Shown here: piece by piece, positions 9,185 through 17,316 of the stretch
Numbering within the stretch: position 1 is the stretch's first letter
Layout: each line of letters opens with the position of its first letter
Assembly (NCBI GenBank): GCA_913775095.1
Contig: CAJYIW010000019.1
Span: forward strand, 496,001-560,000
DNA length: 64,000 bases
Direction: 5' to 3'
From: an uncultured Siphonobacter sp.
Lineage (GTDB): Bacteria > Bacteroidota > Bacteroidia > Cytophagales > Spirosomataceae
The notes under the pieces: model-generated
The model's input: only the letters and a program-made list of their open reading frames with translations
The model's database searches: none
What the model was told of the DNA's origin: nothing
Position numbers and translations under genes: made by a program

Positions 9185-9898
9185 TTACTGATTCATCAGA
9201 TCAAGCGTGTGAACGGCGACAAGACCCGCCGTTTCGGTCCGTAATCGACTGTTACCCAGACTAACCGGCTGAAAGCCCGCCTGTTTGGCGTCTTCAATTT
9301 CGGAAGCAATGAAGTCTCCTTCCGGTCCGATCAAGATAACGTAATCTTTGCCTGGAATGATTTCCGACTTCAATAGTTTTCGGTCGTCATCTTCCAGATG
9401 AGCAATGAATTTCTGCGAGTCCGGATTGACTTCTTTCAGAAAATCTTTCCAGGAAATAAGTCCTTCCAGGCCAGGTAAGGTCCAGCTCAGGGATTGTTTC
9501 ATCGCGGAGACTGCGATTTTCTGCAGGCGTTCCAGATGAATGGATTTTCCTTTCCAATACCGTTCATCGGTGCGTTTGGTCAGAATAAAACTTACGCGGC
9601 TTACGCCTACTTCCACGCATTTTTCCAGCATCCATTCAATCCGGTCCAGATCTTTGGTCGGCGTAATCGCCAGGTGAATGGAGTACGGAAGCGTTTCATG
9701 CTTTTGTTCCGATCGGATGCGGACCGTACAGTGTTTAGGATCAGGGTTTACTATTTCAGCTTCGTAAAGACTGCCCTTCCCGTCCACAATTTTTATAGCA
9801 TCACCCGTCCCCAGCCGCATGACTTTCACGGCGTGACGGGATTCTTCTTCCGACAGAGACAGACGTTCCTGAAGGTCTGGTTCAAAAAATAAATGCAT
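9185..9898 (-). CDS. rsmE: 16S rRNA (uracil-1498-N3)-methyltransferase
   Basis: RsmE methylates U1498 of 16S rRNA using S-adenosylmethionine. The 237-residue length is normal. The N-terminal PUA-like domain carries SRHAVKVMRLGTGD. The C-terminal SPOUT knot carries LIGPEGDF and the signature SLGNSRLRTETAG. The upstream acidic protein gene lies 57 bases away and the downstream DUF4159 gene four bases away, all on the minus strand, so the three probably form one transcription unit. Confidence 0.96.
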   Translation of the reverse strand: MHLFFEPDLQERLSLSEEESRHAVKVMRLGTGDAIKIVDGKGSLYEAEIVNPDPKHCTVRIRSEQKHETLPYSIHLAITPTKDLDRIEWMLEKCVEVGVSRVSFILTKRTDERYWKGKSIHLERLQKIAVSAMKQSLSWTLPGLEGLISWKDFLKEVNPDSQKFIAHLEDDDRKLLKSEIIPGKDYVILIGPEGDFIASEIEDAKQAGFQPVSLGNSRLRTETAGLVAVHTLDLMNQ

Positions 9899-9955
9899 AG
9901 CACTAAATCAGTGAATGATGATCAGTGTCACCATTCACTGATCGGTAATGAAAGA

Positions 9956-10534
9956 TTATTCTTCCTCATCCATACTGTGGAAAGAATAGAGCGTGGGGTC
10001 CAGTTCCAGCTGACCAGCGGTGAAGTCCGTAACAAATTTTTCGATGACCTGGTCGCTCAATGCTTCCACATTCAGGCAAATGTCCAGTTCTACCGTACCT
10101 TCTTCGGGATTCACTTCCGTTTCGAGGTGTTCCGTTACTTTAATTTCTTCGTTTTCCTCGATTTCTTCGATGATTTCCGTAATCAGTAATTCTACTTCCT
10201 CATCAATCTCGTCATTCGCCTGGTAGGCTTCATCACGCTGATCGATGGGAACATACAGAGGATGCTCCTGCGTGGCCCGGCGTTCGGCTTCTTCGTACAC
10301 CAGACTACTGTGGTGCAGACGGAGCGTATACAACACCGCGTCGAAAATTACTTCCTTACCTTCATGGTTGCCAACAAATTGAAAGTGAGCATATTCATCT
10401 CCCGTTGGTTCGTCCAGATCAGGGTCTTCGGTGTAAACAAAAGAATGGCCGCCCTGGCGGATTTCTTCTTTCAATTGCTGAATAGCTGAGGAGTCGTAGC
10501 CGGAGTTTTCTGCAGTCGGCATATAGTTTTGCAT
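9956..10534 (-). CDS. Acidic conserved hypothetical protein
   Basis: This 192-residue protein is strongly acidic, with a central Glu-rich helix (EIDEEVELLITEIIEEIEEN) and an Asp/Glu tail. It has no signal peptide, membrane segment or recognised motif, so it is probably a soluble cytoplasmic protein. The ATG at 10534 is preferred to one five codons upstream because it lies nearer the family-like MQNYMP start, although this cannot be decided firmly. It probably begins the rsmE transcription unit and sits just downstream of the glnN terminator. No function is assigned. Confidence 0.72.
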   Translation of the reverse strand: MQNYMPTAENSGYDSSAIQQLKEEIRQGGHSFVYTEDPDLDEPTGDEYAHFQFVGNHEGKEVIFDAVLYTLRLHHSSLVYEEAERRATQEHPLYVPIDQRDEAYQANDEIDEEVELLITEIIEEIEENEEIKVTEHLETEVNPEEGTVELDICLNVEALSDQVIEKFVTDFTAGQLELDPTLYSFHSMDEEE

Positions 10535-10558
10535 TGGTTTGAGAGCCAAAGTACGAAA

Positions 10559-10587
10559 AAAAAGCCCGCAATGTCTGCGGGCTTTTT
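10559..10587 (-). terminator. Terminator of glnN
   Basis: The stem AAAAAGCCCGCA / TGCGGGCTTTTT has a five-base loop (10571-10575). It lies 26 bases beyond the glnN stop on the minus strand and before the start of the acidic-protein gene. Confidence 0.88.
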
Positions 10588-10612
10588 CCTATTTTTTTAA
10601 CTGAAAAGTGAT

Positions 10613-12820
10613 TTAACGAAGCATTAACAGCTCCCGGTATTTCACTAAAGGCCATTCATCGTCATCCACGATGAGCTCCAGCTTATCGACGTTGTAACGT
10701 ACTTTATCGAAGTAGTCCTTCACTTCGGTTCCATAGAGTCTGGCCTGTTCTTCGCTGTCGGTAATGGCATTGGCCTTTTTACGGGCTTCCGTCATCTCGT
10801 CCACCAGAATCTGAATCTGAGCCGTGTGTTCGGCAATCCGTTTGATGGTTTCTACCGTCGGAGCGTAGTATTTCTCATCGATGCCAATGTCTTTCTGACC
10901 TTTCACGTTTTCTACCAGCTTGGTTTGGTATTTCAAAGCCGTAGAGATGATGTGATTCATCGCCAGATCACCAATCACGCGGGACTCAATCTGGATTTTC
11001 TTGATGTAATTTTCCAGTTCGATTTCGTAGCGGGCATGGAGTTCTTTTTCCGTGAAGATGCCGTATTTCTCAAAAAGATTCACGACTTCCTTACGGGTAT
11101 ACACGGCCAGGGCTTCCGGAGCGGAACGGATGTTGGATAAGCCACGGCGTTCGGCTTCTTCTACCCAGTCATCCGAGTAGCCATTTCCTTCGAAAATGAT
11201 GCGTTTGGAAGCGGTGATGTATTTTTTCAGCACTTCAACGATCGCCAGCTCTTTCTTTAGATCCGTATTGATTAGCTCATCCACATCCTTGCGGAACTGC
11301 ATCAGCTGATCGGCCACGATCGTATTCAGGATCGTCATTGCTGAGGCCGAGTTCGCCGAAGATCCGACGGCTCTGAACTCGAATTTATTCCCCGTAAAGG
11401 CGAATGGTGAGGTACGATTCCGATCCGTGTTATCCAGCAACAGCGAAGGTACTTTATTGATCCCCAGTTTCAGATACACGTTATCCCCTTTTTCGAGCTT
11501 GAACTCAGTCATGGGGGGCATGTTTTCGATGGTATCAATGACGCGGCTCAGCTCAGAACCCAGGAAAACGGACATGATCGCTGGCGGAGCTTCATTGGCT
11601 CCCAGCCGGTGTTCGTTACCTGCCGTAGCGATGGTTGCCCGTAACAGGTCGGCGTGATCATGAACGGCCTTCACTACGCAAACCAGGAAGCTTACAAAAC
11701 GCAAGCTTTCCTTCGGTTTGGTACTTGGGCCCAGTACGTTAATACCCGTATCCGTCGCTAAAGACCAGTTGTTGTGTTTCCCGGAGCCGTTAATTCCTGC
11801 GAAAGGCTTTTCGTGGAATAATACCTTGAACTTATGGCGAGAGGCAATTTTCTGCATCAGGTCCATCAGTAAGGCATTATGATCGCAAGCCAGATTTACT
11901 TCTTCAAACGTGGGAGCTACCTCAAACTGAGCGGGAGCTACTTCGTTGTGACGCGTGCGTACGGGAATACCCAAACGCTGAGCCTCTACCTCGAAATCTA
12001 CCATGAAGGCGTTCACGCGTGGGGGAATCGAGCCGAAGTAATGATCTTCCAGTTGCTGACCTTTCGCGGGCGAATGTCCGAAAACGGTACGACCCGCCAT
12101 TAATAAGTCAGGGCGAGCGTTAAACAAAGCTTCATCTACCAGAAAATATTCCTGCTCCGCTCCCAGCGTTGGGATTGTCTTTTCGGTATTCCGATCGAAA
12201 TACTCACTCATGACTTTCGTTGCCGCTTTGTCAATGAGTTCAATCGACTTCAATAAAGGCGTTTTGTAATCCAGAGCTTCGCCCGTGTACGCTACGAATA
12301 CACTGGGAATACAAAGGGTTGACGTTCCAGCGGGGTTTTCAAGAATAAAGGCCGGCGACGAAGAATCCCAGGCCGAATAGCCCCGAGCTTCGAAGGTACT
12401 GCGAATGCCTCCGTTGGGAAACGAACTGGCGTCCGGTTCCTGCTGAACCAGAGCCGAGCCTTTGAATTTTTCAATGGCTTTACCCGTACCCGGAACAATA
12501 TCAAAGAACGCATCGTGCTTTTCGGCGGTCGTTCCCGTCAGGGGCTGAAACCAATGCGTATAGTGGGAAGCTCCCTTGGATAAGGCCCATGACTTCATGG
12601 CAGCAGCCACTTCATCAGCAGTATCGCGGTCTATTTTGTGGCCTTCTTTAATCGACTTGGTAATCCGTTGAAACGTATCCGGACTCAGCAGAGACCGCAT
12701 GGCTTCTTCATTGAAGGTTAGGCTGCCAAAGTACTCCGTAACTTTTTCAGAGGGAACTTTGACCGTGGGCAACTGCCGGGACTGAGCCAGGCTTAATGCC
12801 TTAAAACGTGCTAATGCCAT
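10613..12820 (-). CDS. glnN: Type III glutamine synthetase
   Basis: This 735-residue enzyme makes glutamine from glutamate, ammonia and ATP. GSIII is recognised by its length (over 700 residues against about 450 for GSI), the DASSFPNGGIRSTFEARGY region near the N-terminus, the ATP/glutamate site FAGINGSGKHNNWS, and GNEHRLGANEAPPAI. It is typical of Bacteroidota and some cyanobacteria. It is divergent from a type II glutamine synthetase across a long AT-rich gap, so both are likely regulated by nitrogen supply. An inverted TAnnTTTG box (12961-12968) may be its promoter. Confidence 0.97.
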   Translation of the reverse strand: MALARFKALSLAQSRQLPTVKVPSEKVTEYFGSLTFNEEAMRSLLSPDTFQRITKSIKEGHKIDRDTADEVAAAMKSWALSKGASHYTHWFQPLTGTTAEKHDAFFDIVPGTGKAIEKFKGSALVQQEPDASSFPNGGIRSTFEARGYSAWDSSSPAFILENPAGTSTLCIPSVFVAYTGEALDYKTPLLKSIELIDKAATKVMSEYFDRNTEKTIPTLGAEQEYFLVDEALFNARPDLLMAGRTVFGHSPAKGQQLEDHYFGSIPPRVNAFMVDFEVEAQRLGIPVRTRHNEVAPAQFEVAPTFEEVNLACDHNALLMDLMQKIASRHKFKVLFHEKPFAGINGSGKHNNWSLATDTGINVLGPSTKPKESLRFVSFLVCVVKAVHDHADLLRATIATAGNEHRLGANEAPPAIMSVFLGSELSRVIDTIENMPPMTEFKLEKGDNVYLKLGINKVPSLLLDNTDRNRTSPFAFTGNKFEFRAVGSSANSASAMTILNTIVADQLMQFRKDVDELINTDLKKELAIVEVLKKYITASKRIIFEGNGYSDDWVEEAERRGLSNIRSAPEALAVYTRKEVVNLFEKYGIFTEKELHARYEIELENYIKKIQIESRVIGDLAMNHIISTALKYQTKLVENVKGQKDIGIDEKYYAPTVETIKRIAEHTAQIQILVDEMTEARKKANAITDSEEQARLYGTEVKDYFDKVRYNVDKLELIVDDDEWPLVKYRELLMLR

Positions 12821-12960
12821 AGAATGGTAATTAGTGTCGGGGTATTAGAGTTTAAAGAGGTCTCAACTTGGTCATACGTACGAAAGATGGACTTCGGTCG
12901 AAATGCAAATCTGCAAAAAATTAATTCTTCCCTACCTATGCTCTTGGTAAAATACAATTC

Positions 12961-12968
12961 CAAATGTA
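12961..12968 (-). promoter_or_regulatory. Possible glnN promoter (-7 box)
   Basis: CAAATGTA on the plus strand is TACATTTG on the minus strand, matching the Bacteroidota -7 consensus TAnnTTTG. No convincing TTTG -33 box lies at the right distance. It would give a leader of about 135 bases before glnN. Confidence 0.4.
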
Positions 12969-13228
12969 TAAAAATTACCTCATCCCATAAATGAATATTA
13001 TGAAAAAGGAAGAGTGCATTTTTATGATCAACCCTTAAAAAGGAGACATTTTTGTTAAAATGAGCTTAAATTCAACTGGTTTTCCCTGAAAAATTATGGA
13101 TTTGATGGTTTTCCAGAAAAAATTTTAGCTCAAACAAAAATTTATATTAACAAAATAAAGATATAGTTGTACATTTTAAATAATTCAGAACATTTTAACA
13201 TAAAAACGAATAATTCACCAAATAATGA

Positions 13229-13261
13229 TTTGGAAAAGTACTTAATGTCGACTTAGATTTG
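13229..13261 (+). promoter_or_regulatory. Promoter of type II glutamine synthetase gene
   Basis: TTTG at 13229-13232 and TAGATTTG at 13254-13261 are separated by 21 bases, matching the known Bacteroidota promoter (TTTG, 19-21 bases, TAnnTTTG). Transcription would start near 13267, about 40 bases before the ATG at 13309. Confidence 0.75.
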
Positions 13262-13308
13262 ACCCGTCAATCGAACGAATCGTTTCATATTTCTCATATA
13301 ACAAAACC

Positions 13309-14325
13309 ATGGCAAAAGCTAAATTGGAGTATATCTGGCTCGACGGATACAAGCCCATGCAAAGCCTCCGCAGCAAGACTAAAATTGTTGATGATTTCTC
13401 AGGAAAATTAGAAGACCTGGACATGTGGTCTTTTGATGGTAGCTCTACCGAACAGGCCCCAGGTCGTGCTTCCGATTGCTTGCTCAAGCCCGTATTTGTT
13501 TGCAAAGATCCTGCCCGTTTAGGTGGCAATGGCTGGTTGGTTATGTGTGAGGTGTTGAATGCAAATGGTACGCCACACGAGTCTAACGGTCGTGCAACGA
13601 TCGATGACGATGATAATGATTTCTGGTTTGGTTTCGAGCAGGAATACTTCCTGTGGGATCCCGAAACGAATAAACCTCTGGGCTTCCCAGCGGGTGGATA
13701 CCCAGCTCCCCAGGGACCTTACTATTGCAGCGTAGGGGCAGGTAAGGCTGTCGGACGCGAAATTATTGAAGAACACCTGGAGGTTTGCCTTCAGGCGGGT
13801 CTGAACGTCGAAGGAATCAACGCTGAAGTAGCCTTAGGTCAGTGGGAATTCCAGGTATTCGCTAAAGGTGCTCAGCAAGCAGGCGATGAAACCTGGGTGG
13901 CCCGTTACCTGCTGGAACGCATCGGTGAAAAATATAACGTAGTTATCAACTGGCACTGCAAGCCCCTGGGAGCTCTGGACTGGAACGGCTCAGGCATGCA
14001 CGCGAACTTCTCCAATACCCTGCTGCGTACGGCTGGAAGCCGCGAAGCGTACGAAACCGTACTCGAAGCATTCCGCCCCGTGGTAAAAGAACACGTAGCG
14101 GTATACGGTCCTGATAACCACCTGCGTTTGACGGGTAAGCACGAAACGGCTGCCATCAACAAATTCTCCTGGGGTATCTCTGACCGTGGTTCCTCGATCC
14201 GTGTCCCCATCGCTACGGTTGAACGTGGCTGGAAAGGCTGGTTAGAAGATCGTCGTCCCAACTCCGCTGCTGATCCTTATAAAGTAGCTGCCCGTATCAT
14301 CAAAACGGTTAAAGGTGCAGAATAA
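13309..14325 (+). CDS. Type II (eukaryote-like) glutamine synthetase
   Basis: This 338-residue protein is a short glutamine synthetase of the GSII class, otherwise best known from eukaryotes and some actinobacteria and rhizobia. Diagnostic segments are WSFDGSSTEQAPGRASD, AEVALGQWEFQVF, the ATP/glutamate loop WNGSGMHANFS, and the arginine-rich end EDRRPNSAADPY. It condenses ammonia with glutamate. It lies back to back with glnN, so this genome keeps two unrelated-length glutamine synthetases side by side. The start is the only ATG before the conserved beta-grasp domain and fits the upstream promoter. Confidence 0.95.
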   Translation: MAKAKLEYIWLDGYKPMQSLRSKTKIVDDFSGKLEDLDMWSFDGSSTEQAPGRASDCLLKPVFVCKDPARLGGNGWLVMCEVLNANGTPHESNGRATIDDDDNDFWFGFEQEYFLWDPETNKPLGFPAGGYPAPQGPYYCSVGAGKAVGREIIEEHLEVCLQAGLNVEGINAEVALGQWEFQVFAKGAQQAGDETWVARYLLERIGEKYNVVINWHCKPLGALDWNGSGMHANFSNTLLRTAGSREAYETVLEAFRPVVKEHVAVYGPDNHLRLTGKHETAAINKFSWGISDRGSSIRVPIATVERGWKGWLEDRRPNSAADPYKVAARIIKTVKGAE

Positions 14326-14347
14326 TCTGCTTTGATATAGATTACTG

Positions 14348-14377
14348 AAGCCTCCGATGCAAGTCGGAGGCTTTTTT
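14348..14377 (+). terminator. Terminator of glutamine synthetase II gene
   Basis: The stem AAGCCTCCGA / TCGGAGGCTT with a six-base loop is followed by a run of T. It starts 22 bases after the stop codon. Confidence 0.93.
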
Positions 14378-14402
14378 ATTAGCTCAAACTGAACAAATTA
14401 GG

Positions 14403-14410
14403 TATTTTTG
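14403..14410 (+). promoter_or_regulatory. mtaB promoter -7 box
   Basis: TATTTTTG matches TAnnTTTG exactly; a -33 box is not clear. Transcription would start near 14416, which argues for the ATG at 14485 rather than the one at 14419 as the start of mtaB. Confidence 0.55.
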
Positions 14411-14484
14411 CAACTTATATGAGCAACTGCGGAACTCAGCCGGAGTTTTACGCCTTTTATTCTTCCCAAAAGCGGGATGATTCC

Positions 14485-15810
14485 ATGAAAAAAGTAGCAT
14501 TTTATACCCTGGGTTGTAAACTTAACTTTTCTGAAACGTCGACCATTGCCCGGAATTTCGAAGAGAAGGGTTACCAACGCGTCGAGTTCAATCAGACTCC
14601 AGATATCTTCATTATTAATACCTGCTCCGTAACGGATAACGCGGACAAGAAGTGCAAGAAAATCGTTCGTGAAGCTCAGCGGATTAATCCCGACGGTTAC
14701 GTGGCGATTGTGGGCTGCTATGCCCAGTTGAAACCGCAGGAGATTGCTACCATCCCCGGTGTGGATGCTGTTCTGGGGGCTGCCGAAAAATTCCGGCTGG
14801 TGGAGTTACTGGATGAATTTCAGAAAGAACCCACCGGTGAAGCCCGCGTGTATAATTCTAATATTGAGGAGGTTGTCGATTATCATGCCAGCTATAGCCT
14901 GAATGATCGCACCCGAACTTTTCTGAAAGTTCAGGACGGTTGTGATTATCCCTGCTCCTACTGCACCATTCCCCTGGCCCGTGGTGCCAGCCGCAGCGAT
15001 ACGATTGAAAATGTGCTGAAAGCCGCCCGTGAAATCGCGGAACGTGGCGTCAAAGAAATTGTGTTAACGGGGGTTAACATCGGTGACTTTGGCATTCAGA
15101 ATGGAATTCGGAATGAGCGTTTCGCGGATCTGGTGAAAGCTCTGGACGAGGTGGATGGCATCGACCGTTTCCGGATTTCATCCATCGAGCCCAATCTACT
15201 GACCGACGAAATTCTGGAATTCATCAGTACGTCCAAACGTTTTGTTCCTCATTTCCACGTGCCGCTGCAATCGGGTAGTAACCGGGTGCTTGCACACATG
15301 AAACGCCGGTACCGCCGCGAACTATACGCAGAGCGGGTTACCAAAATTAAAGAGCTGATGCCTCAGGCCTGCATTGGAGTAGATGTGATTGTCGGTCACC
15401 CCGGTGAAACTCAGGACTTATTCCTGGAAACGTATCAGTTTTTGCAGGAGTTACCTATTTCGTATTTACACGTCTTTACTTATTCCGAGCGTCCTAATAC
15501 GTCAGCCCTGGAGATTAAACCATCCGTACCTGGCTCCCAACGGGCCGAGCGTTCGAAGATGTTACATATTCTGTCCGATAAAAAACGCCGGGCATTTTAT
15601 GAAACGCAGCTCGGCAATACCTTACAGGTTCTTTTTGAGGAAGAAATTGAAAATGGTCAGATGCAGGGCTGGACGGAAAATTACGTTCGCATTACGGCTC
15701 AGTATGATCCTTTGCTGATCAACGAAATCAAAACCGTTCAGTTAACAACGATTGCCGAAAATGGACTGGTAGAAGTGGAAGAACCGCAATGGATCGAAGC
15801 TCATTATTAA
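14485..15810 (+). CDS. mtaB: tRNA N6-threonylcarbamoyladenosine methylthiotransferase
   Basis: MtaB adds a methylthio group to t6A at position 37 of tRNAs. The 441-residue protein shows the three expected parts. An N-terminal UPF0004 domain has cysteines for the auxiliary 4Fe-4S cluster (YTLGCKLN, NTCSVT, VGCYAQ). A radical-SAM domain carries the CDYPCSYC motif, and the C-terminus is TRAM-like. The CKLN form of the first motif and the overall sequence favour MtaB over MiaB or RimO. The ATG at 14485 is chosen over 14419 because it begins the conserved KKVAFYTLGC and fits the upstream promoter box. Confidence 0.95.
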   Translation: MKKVAFYTLGCKLNFSETSTIARNFEEKGYQRVEFNQTPDIFIINTCSVTDNADKKCKKIVREAQRINPDGYVAIVGCYAQLKPQEIATIPGVDAVLGAAEKFRLVELLDEFQKEPTGEARVYNSNIEEVVDYHASYSLNDRTRTFLKVQDGCDYPCSYCTIPLARGASRSDTIENVLKAAREIAERGVKEIVLTGVNIGDFGIQNGIRNERFADLVKALDEVDGIDRFRISSIEPNLLTDEILEFISTSKRFVPHFHVPLQSGSNRVLAHMKRRYRRELYAERVTKIKELMPQACIGVDVIVGHPGETQDLFLETYQFLQELPISYLHVFTYSERPNTSALEIKPSVPGSQRAERSKMLHILSDKKRRAFYETQLGNTLQVLFEEEIENGQMQGWTENYVRITAQYDPLLINEIKTVQLTTIAENGLVEVEEPQWIEAHY

Positions 15811-15836
15811 CATTACATCCATACCATTTATATGAA

Positions 15837-15865
15837 AAGGGAGCCCCGCAATGCAGGGCTCCCTT
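15837..15865 (+). terminator. Terminator hairpin of mtaB
   Basis: The stem AAGGGAGCCC / GGGCTCCCTT lies 26 bases beyond the mtaB stop. A second small hairpin (15885-15902) serves the convergent ammonium channel gene. Confidence 0.8.
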
Positions 15866-15884
15866 CGTATTCTATGCAACAAAA

Positions 15885-15902
15885 CCACCGGAAAACCGGT
15901 GG
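15885..15902 (-). terminator. Probable terminator of ammonium channel gene
   Basis: The stem CCACCGG / CCGGTGG with a four-base loop is followed by TTTT when read on the minus strand. It lies 19 bases past the amt stop codon. Confidence 0.7.
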
Positions 15903-15920
15903 CTCTGTCGGGATTGAGAC

Positions 15921-17261
15921 TTATGCCTCGATTAAAAATTCGTCGTGTTGACTTACATCCAGACCCATTTTCTCGTCGTCTTCGGTCACACGAAGGGGAA
16001 GGATTTTATCCGTTAACCATAACAGGAAGTAAGAAGCTCCAAAAGCGAATACTGACACGATAACCAGAGCGATCATGTGAGCCTTGAACGTGTCGAACGC
16101 ACCGTAAGCCAGACCATCCACGGCTACGGCCGAGTTAACCGATTTTGTAGCGAAGATACCCGTCATGATCATACCTACCATACCACCGATACCGTGACAG
16201 GGGAATACGTCAAGCGTATCATCCAGAGCACCTTTGGCTTTCAGGTGAGCAAAATAGTTGGAAACGATACCGGCTACGGTGCCAATGAATAAGGCAACAG
16301 GAACCGTTACGAAACCAGCCGCTGGCGTGATGGCAACCAGACCAACTACTGCCCCAATACAGAATCCTAACGAAGACACTTTCTTACCTTTCGCAGCATC
16401 GAATAATACCCAGGCTAATCCGGCAGTGGCAGCAGCGAAGTTCGTAGTAGCGAACGCTGAAACCGCTAAGGGTGAAGCACCTACCGCTGAACCTGCGTTG
16501 AAACCGAACCAGCCTACCCATAACAGAGCCGTACCTAACAATACGAAGGGAATGTTAGCCGGAGGCAGGAAGTTAGCTTCCATGTGTGACTTCCGGCGTT
16601 TGAGGTACATGGCTCCCGCTAAAGCAGCCCAGCCCGCAGACATGTGAACCACCGTACCACCAGCAAAATCAAGTACACCCAGTTTCGCCAGGAAACCTTC
16701 GGGATGCCAGGTCATGTGTGCCAGGGGACTGTACACGAAAACGCTGAACAGAACCATGAACAGTACATAGCTGCGGAAGTTAATCCGCTCGGCCATCGAA
16801 CCCGTTACCAAGGCTGGAGCAATCACCGCAAACTTCAACTGGAATAAAGCAAACAAGGCCAGAGGAATGGTGGGTGCCAGAGCCCAAGGCTTACCGTCCA
16901 GTACCCCTCTCCACATGAAGAAGGTGGCAGGATTACCAAATATTCCGTAATCACCAATTTTTACGGAATCCCCGAAGGCAATACTAAAGCCAATCACAAC
17001 CCAGAGTAAGGAAATCACGCCCATGCCGATGAAGCTCTGGAACATGGTTGAGATCACGTTCTTGGCGTTTACCATTCCGCCGTAGAAATACGCCAGACCG
17101 GGCGTCATCAGTAATACAAATGCAGAAGCAACAATCATCCAGGCTATATCTCCCGTATCGAGCCCTTCCGTGTGAATCTGGGTCGGCAGATTCGGCATAA
17201 AAGCTCCCAATAAACTGACTGCGGCCAGTATAATCAGTGGAACGTACGATGGTTTTTGCAT
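15921..17261 (-). CDS. amtB: Ammonium channel (Amt/MEP family)
   Basis: This 446-residue inner-membrane channel conducts ammonium or ammonia. It has an N-terminal hydrophobic segment that may be a signal or extra helix, then the family motifs FYGGMVNAKNV, the channel histidine in VVHMSAGWAALAG and the second twin histidine in FPCHGIGGMVGMI. Eleven or more membrane segments fill the rest. The C-terminal tail (ILPLRVTEDDEKMGLDV) is the usual PII-contact tail. No PII (glnB/glnK) gene follows or is fused to it, which is unusual. It lies 55 bases downstream of a porin gene and probably shares its transcript. Confidence 0.95.
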   Translation of the reverse strand: MQKPSYVPLIILAAVSLLGAFMPNLPTQIHTEGLDTGDIAWMIVASAFVLLMTPGLAYFYGGMVNAKNVISTMFQSFIGMGVISLLWVVIGFSIAFGDSVKIGDYGIFGNPATFFMWRGVLDGKPWALAPTIPLALFALFQLKFAVIAPALVTGSMAERINFRSYVLFMVLFSVFVYSPLAHMTWHPEGFLAKLGVLDFAGGTVVHMSAGWAALAGAMYLKRRKSHMEANFLPPANIPFVLLGTALLWVGWFGFNAGSAVGASPLAVSAFATTNFAAATAGLAWVLFDAAKGKKVSSLGFCIGAVVGLVAITPAAGFVTVPVALFIGTVAGIVSNYFAHLKAKGALDDTLDVFPCHGIGGMVGMIMTGIFATKSVNSAVAVDGLAYGAFDTFKAHMIALVIVSVFAFGASYFLLWLTDKILPLRVTEDDEKMGLDVSQHDEFLIEA

Positions 17262-17316
17262 AGAAGTCAGATAATTAATGTTTGATGAGTAACGATATTA
17301 ACGATGAGAGAAAAGT

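Larger units (their letters stand above)
12821..13308. promoter_or_regulatory. Divergent glnN/glutamine synthetase II regulatory region
   Basis: These 488 bases contain no supportable gene. They are much more AT-rich than the flanking genes, with long A and T runs. The rightward promoter is clear (13229-13261) and a leftward -7-like box is at 12961-12968, leaving about 260 bases between the two boxes for regulator binding. No palindromic operator stands out by eye. Confidence 0.7.
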
